A stretch of DNA of 64,000 nucleotides from positions 1,178,001 through 1,242,000 of the forward strand of contig NZ_JAGQFP010000001.1 of the NCBI RefSeq assembly GCF_019090095.1, in the 5' to 3' direction. The notes under the pieces were generated by a model. That model saw nothing but the letters and a program-made list of their open reading frames with translations. It was not told the origin of the DNA and ran no database searches. Position 1 is the stretch's first letter. The number at the start of each line of letters is the position of its first letter. Origin of the DNA: Stutzerimonas stutzeri. GTDB taxonomy: Bacteria > Pseudomonadota > Gammaproteobacteria > Pseudomonadales > Pseudomonadaceae. This document shows, in pieces, positions 58,858 to 64,000 of this stretch. The position numbers and the translations under genes are program-made.

Positions 58858-59205
58858 ATGAACAGGACATCGCAGAACGTGCATGGCTGGGAGCGCACCG
58901 CCTCGGTCATCGGCGGGCTTTATTTTGTCGGCAAAGGGCTTGGACGGGGCGGTTTAGGCGGACTGATCCAACTGGCAATGGGCGGTATGGCTCTGGCGCG
59001 CGGGTTCACCGGCCACTGCGAAGCCAAGCGCGTGCTTTGCGAAGTGAGCGAGCATGCCAGGATGGCCGAAGGCAACTCCAGAAGCATGCCGCTCGAGCGC
59101 AGTGAAGCCGACGATGTGCGCCTGAAAACCAACGCCCAGGCGGCTACCGCTACAGCGACCGTGACCGGCAACGACTCGCTCGACAACCCGCCAGCGGGCG
59201 TCTGA
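58858..59205 (+). CDS. DUF2892-like small membrane protein
   Basis: A 115-residue protein. Residues about 10-55 contain two short hydrophobic segments with Gly-rich turns (TASVIGGLYFVGKGLGRGGL, GGLIQLAMGGMALARGFTG), like the inner-membrane DUF2892/YgaP-type domain. The remainder is hydrophilic and of low complexity (QAATATATVTGND). The function is unknown. A ribosome site TTGGAGTG precedes the ATG at 58858. It is the last + strand gene before the tandem repeat array and is followed at once by the first repeat unit. Confidence 0.75.
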   Translation: MNRTSQNVHGWERTASVIGGLYFVGKGLGRGGLGGLIQLAMGGMALARGFTGHCEAKRVLCEVSEHARMAEGNSRSMPLERSEADDVRLKTNAQAATATATVTGNDSLDNPPAGV

Positions 59206-59230
59206 TCAGGCAAAGCACTCACCTCGCGGC

Positions 59231-61378
59231 TTTTGTAGGAGGCGCGCCCCTACGCCGAATTCGGGCGTAATGCCCCCGAAAGAGCAACAGCTTCGCCCCG
59301 GGGGCGGGGCTCCTACAAAAGCGCGAAAAAGCGCGAAAGGCCCCGGCTCACGGCATCTTGTGGGAGGCGCACCCCCGCGCCGAATTCGGGCGTAATGCCC
59401 CCGAAAGAGCAACAGCTTCGCCCCGGGTCGGGGCTCCTACAAAAGCGCGAAAAAGCGCGAAAGGCACCGACTCGCGGCGTCTTGTGGGAGGCGCGACCCC
59501 GCGCCGAATACGGGCGCCATGCCCGCGGAAGAGCAAAGGCTTCGCCCCGGGTCGGGGCTCCTACAAAGGTGCGCAAGGCACTCGCGGCGTCTTGTGGGAG
59601 GCGCGACCCCGCGCCGAATGCGGGCGTCATGCCCGCGGAAGAGCTAAGGCTTCGCCTCGGGTCGGGGCTCCTACAAAAACGCGAAAGGCACCGACTCACG
59701 GCATCTTGTGGGAGGCGCGACCTCGCGCCGAATGCGGGCGTCATGCCCCCGAAAGAGCAACAGCTTCGCCCCGGGTCGGGGCTCCTACAAAAGCGCGAAA
59801 GGCACCGACTCACGGCGTCTTGTGGGAGGCACGACCCCGCGCCGAATGCGGGCGTCATGCCCCGAAAGAGCAAAGGCTTCGCCCCGGGTCGGGGCTCCTA
59901 CAAAAGCGCGAAAGGCACCGGCTCACGGCATCTTGTGGGAGGCGCGACCTCGCGCCGAATGCGGGCGTCATGCCCCCGAAAGAGCAAAGGCTTCGCCCCG
60001 GGGCGGGGTTCCTACAAAGGCGCGAAAGGCACCGACTCGCGGCGTTTTGTGGAGGCGCGACCTCGTGCCGAATACCCCGCGGAAGAGCAAAGGCTTCGCC
60101 CCGGGTCGGGGCTCCTACAAAAGCGCGAAAGGCACCGACTCACGGCATCTTGTGGGAGGCGCGACCTCGCGCCGAATGCGGGCGTCATGCCCCCGAAAGA
60201 GCAAAGGCTTCGCCCCGGGGCGGGGTTCCTACAAAGGCGCGAAAGGCACCGACTCACGGCATCTTGTGGGAGGCGCGACCCCGCGCCGAATGCGGGCGTC
60301 ATGCCCCCGAACGAGCAAAGGCTTCGCCCCGGGTCGGGGCTCCTACAAAGGTGCGCAAGGCACTCGCGGCGTCTTGTGGGAGGCGCACCCCCGCGCCGAA
60401 TTCGGGCGTCATGCCCCCGAACGAGCAAAGGCTTCGCCCCGGGTCGGGGCTCCTACAAAGGTGCGCAAGGCACTCGCGGCGTCTTGTGGGAGGCGCACCC
60501 CCGCGCCGAATTCGGGCGTAATGCCCCCGAAAGAGCAACAGCTTCGCCCCGGGTCGGGGCTCCTACAAAAGCGCGAAAGGCACCGACTCACGGCATCTTG
60601 TGGGAGGCGCGACCTCGCGCCGAATACGGGCGTCATGCCCGCGGAAGAGCTAAGGCTTCGCCCCGGGTCGGGGCTCCTACAAAAGCGCGAAAGGCACCGA
60701 CTCACGGCGTCTTGTGGGAGGCACGACCCCGCGCCGAAGACGGGCGTCATGCCCGCGGAAGAACAACAGCTTCGCCCCGGGTCGGGGCTCCTACAAAAGC
60801 GCGAAAGGCACCGGCTCGCGGCGTCTTGTGGGAGGCGCAACCCTGCGCCGAGTACGGGCGTCATGCCTGCGGAACAGCAAAGGCTTCGCCCCGGGTCGGG
60901 GCTCCTACAAAAGCGCGAAAGGCACCGGCTCGCGGCGTCTTGTGGGAGGCGCGACCCCGCGCCGAATACGGGCGTCATGCCCGCGGAAGAGCAAAGGCTT
61001 CGCCCCGCGTCGGGGCTCCTACAAAGGCGCGAAAGGCACCGACTCACGGCATCTTGTGGGAGGCGCGCCCCCGCGCCGAGTACGGGCGTCATGCCTGCGG
61101 AACAGCAAAGGCTTCGCCCCGGGTCGGGGCTCCTACAAAAACGCGAAAGGCACCGACTCGCGGCGTCTTGTGGGAGGAGCGACCTCGCGCCGAATGCGGG
61201 CGTCATGCCCCCGAAAGAGCAAAGGCTTCGACCCGGGGGCGGGGCTCCTACAAAAGCGCGAAAGGCACCGACTCACTGCATCTTGTGGGAGGCGCGACTC
61301 CGCGCCGAATGCGGGCGTGATGTACCCGCGGAAGAGCAAAGGCTTCGCCCCGGGGCGGGGCTCCTACAAAGGCGCGCA
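59231..61378. repeat. Tandem array of 19 BIME-like repeat units (about 114 bp each)
   Basis: Nineteen near-identical units begin at about 59231, 59357, 59481, 59591, 59704, 59819, 59932, 60045, 60149, 60263, 60373, 60483, 60597, 60711, 60824, 60939, 61053, 61167 and 61282. Most are 110-115 bp. Each starts CTTGTGGGAGGCGCG and ends GGGGCTCCTACAA, so its two ends are inverted REP-like sequences: a left hairpin of the form GGCGCG-ACCC-CGCGCC, a central hairpin CGGGC-GTCAT-GCCCG and a right hairpin of GCCCCGGGTCGGGGC. Spacers of about 20 bp (GCGAAAGGCACCGACTCACG) repeat too. The array separates two convergent genes. All forward frames stay largely open because 114 is a multiple of three, but no supported gene lies here. 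Confidence 0.93.
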
Positions 61379-61432
61379 AGAGCCACCACCGCCTTGCACA
61401 GAACCGCCAATACGAGGCCCGGACCTCCCCAT

Positions 61433-62458
61433 TCAGTCGCGCGGCACCACGATCAACCCGGCGCGCTCGCCGATCGCGACGTCGGCGAGTGGAAACAGAA
61501 TATGCGCGTCTGGCTCCTCGGCGACCCACCGGACGCCACCCTCGTCCTCTGCCAGCAACATTCCCGGTGGCAATAGGGTGAAATTCTCGATATCGGCTGG
61601 CAGGCGCAGGACAAATGCCTCGCTACGCTTGATGATTTCCCGCGCCAACCGGAACGCCCTCAACGGCCGCGACAGCTGCGTCTGCTCAGGGGGGCTCACC
61701 TCGATCCACTGGCGGGCCGCCTGTAGGAAATCATCGAGGCACTGCGGCCATGTCCCGTCAGGCGCTTCGGCCATTTCCAGCGTGAACGCCTCGGCAGCGT
61801 GGCGAGTGGCGGTATGGGCGCTAAACGTCGCGGAAGGTTTCTGCTGCAACAACACGGCATCTACTGCAGCCTGGCGCAACCGCAGCAGACTCTCGGCGGA
61901 TGCTTCGCGATCCGGCATCCACGGGCACACGGCGAACTGCGGCAACTTCGATGCGCGCATGGCCGAATGCAGATCGTAGTGCCAACGACGTCGGGTTGGA
62001 TCGCGAAAGAACCCGGCGACCCAAGCTTCCAGCTGCGCGGCGCGGCGAGCCTCGTCGGAGGCATCACCCGCATGCTTGCCGCAGAACAGCCGATTCAGGT
62101 CCTGACCGATCCGGCGCACCCCCTGGCGCATCGCCGGCGGGTTGCAGAACAGCAGCAACAGGCGGGCACGGGGACGGATCTCGCCATGCCCAATTGCGCG
62201 TATCAGGCGATCGAGCAGCGTGATCGGGACGAGCTCGCAGCCGTGTACGCCTGCCGACACGATCAAATCAAGACCGGCGTCCTGACCAGGCGGCGGCGTA
62301 ACTTCCAGCGCGCCCTCACCCAGCCACTGCAGCCTGACACCCTCAGCCGTGAGGTGAACTTTCTGATCGGGCTCGCGCCCGGCCAGCGTCAGCTCCAGCA
62401 GTTGGCCGAGGACCGGCGTGGCGGAGTCGTCAGTGGTCGTGATTACAGTCGGGCCCAT
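61433..62458 (-). CDS. astE: Succinylglutamate desuccinylase AstE
   Basis: A 341-residue zinc carboxypeptidase-fold enzyme that hydrolyses N-succinylglutamate to succinate and glutamate, the last step of the arginine succinyltransferase (AST) pathway. Zinc ligands are in SAGVHGCELVPI (His, Glu) and WHYDLHSAMRASKLPQFAVC (His), and LEMAEAPDGTWPQCL holds the catalytic Glu region. ATG at 62458 starts at the family N-terminus with an overlap of 29 nt with the small upstream gene; a longer open frame is not used. It lies 54 nt from the repeat array. Confidence 0.93.
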   Translation of the reverse strand: MGPTVITTTDDSATPVLGQLLELTLAGREPDQKVHLTAEGVRLQWLGEGALEVTPPPGQDAGLDLIVSAGVHGCELVPITLLDRLIRAIGHGEIRPRARLLLLFCNPPAMRQGVRRIGQDLNRLFCGKHAGDASDEARRAAQLEAWVAGFFRDPTRRRWHYDLHSAMRASKLPQFAVCPWMPDREASAESLLRLRQAAVDAVLLQQKPSATFSAHTATRHAAEAFTLEMAEAPDGTWPQCLDDFLQAARQWIEVSPPEQTQLSRPLRAFRLAREIIKRSEAFVLRLPADIENFTLLPPGMLLAEDEGGVRWVAEEPDAHILFPLADVAIGERAGLIVVPRD

Positions 62459-62717
62459 GCACGTGATCGTCTTCGACGGCTTCGACCGGCTCCATCTCCA
62501 GCTCGAGGCTGACCAGGTTGGTCGCCAACGGACGCAGCAGCAAATTGGCGTATTCGGTATCACCGTCTTCAACATCGACACCGATCATCAACTGGTTGTT
62601 GCCGACCTGTTGAATCCAGACCTCCCGTCCCTGCCACATCACGGCAAACCGGGTGCAGGAAGTCTCCAGTTGGGTGCCGTCTACATCTTCCAGAATCAGT
62701 TGCAGGCTATCGCTCAT
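62430..62717 (-). CDS. Conserved small protein preceding astE, His-rich C-terminus
   Basis: A 95-residue protein beginning MSDSLQLILEDVDGTQLETS and continuing CTRFAVMWQGREVWIQQVGN, a beta-rich domain of unknown function. By place and sequence it resembles the small gene beside astE in P. aeruginosa (PA0902 as I recall). It ends [17 protein letters not shown], a His/Cys tail that could bind metal and that repeats the N-terminal motif of the SEC-C protein at 42505-42696. ATG at 62717 has GAGAAA at good spacing; an ATG two codons earlier is too close. Its 3' end overlaps astE by 29 nt. Confidence 0.82.
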   Translation of the reverse strand: MSDSLQLILEDVDGTQLETSCTRFAVMWQGREVWIQQVGNNQLMIGVDVEDGDTEYANLLLRPLATNLVSLELEMEPVEAVEDDHVHGPDCNHDH

Positions 62718-62782
62718 GGTCATTTTCTCGATAGGGGAACGAGGCAGGACGGATGACGTCCTGCCATGGATAACGGCCGTGC

Positions 62783-64000
<1,218 letters not shown>

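Noticed and set aside
59395..61320. A 641-codon repetitive protein gene
   Set aside because: All forward frames are open through the array because the period is near a multiple of three and the DNA is GC-rich. No ribosome site or family resemblance supports any of them.
59231..61378. CRISPR array
   Set aside because: The repeats are over 90 bp, contain their own inverted arms, and the spacers are themselves conserved. A CRISPR array has short repeats and unique spacers. No cas gene is present.

Overview
The window is GC-rich, densely coded chromosomal DNA from a gammaproteobacterium of the family Pseudomonadaceae. The Pseudomonas stutzeri group (Stutzerimonas) is the best guess. This rests on recognised gene families and remembered gene order: mtnP-nagZ-psrA-lexA-sulA-topA-fadA-fadB follows the P. 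aeruginosa PA3004-PA3014 neighbourhood, and astE with its small upstream gene and an astC-type aminotransferase matches the arginine succinyltransferase genes. No database search was possible.

Region 1 (1-12251, all + strand) is the distal part of an exopolysaccharide cluster. It holds a Wzc-type tyrosine autokinase (5' end missing), a WbqC-like protein, an RfaH/NusG paralogue, three GT4 and one GT2 glycosyltransferases, a polymerase-like membrane protein, a PslG-like secreted glycosidase, two unrecognised small proteins and an acyltransferase. Two perfect intercistronic palindromes (8173-8196, 10090-10110) lie 33-37 nt before glycosyltransferase starts.

Region 2 (12281-16024) is a signalling block: a KaiC-like double ATPase overlapping a lone receiver protein on the - strand, divergent from a membrane diguanylate cyclase. 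Region 3 (16047-29850) is a full Tad/Flp pilus locus on the - strand, in the order flp, prepilin peptidase, AAA ATPase, rcpC, rcpA, lipoprotein, tadG, two TadE-like proteins, tadZ, tadA, tadB, tadC, tadD. A divergent AraC-type regulator with a degenerate receiver-like half lies beside flp.

Region 4 (30014-43172) is mixed: rimO, a TetR regulator, a nucleoside deoxyribosyltransferase, a Ca2+/H+ antiporter, betT-betA, trmO, a 159-bp MITE-like element, a QuiP-type acylase and three small genes. Region 5 (43350-58729) is the conserved core: mtnP and nagZ, an L,D-transpeptidase, psrA with two overlapping operators, lexA-sulA with two SOS boxes, a DMT transporter, topA, fadB-fadA and an oligopeptidase B.

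Region 6 (58858-64000) has a small membrane protein, then a tandem array of 19 BIME-like units of about 114 bp (59231-61378), then astE, its small upstream gene and an astC/aruC aminotransferase that runs off the right edge. The repeat array is the most striking non-coding structure. The KaiC/receiver/cyclase block, the cluster-encoded RfaH with intercistronic palindromes, and the AAA ATPase in the Tad locus are the best leads for less-described biology. No tRNA, rRNA, CRISPR array, riboswitch or intact insertion sequence was seen.
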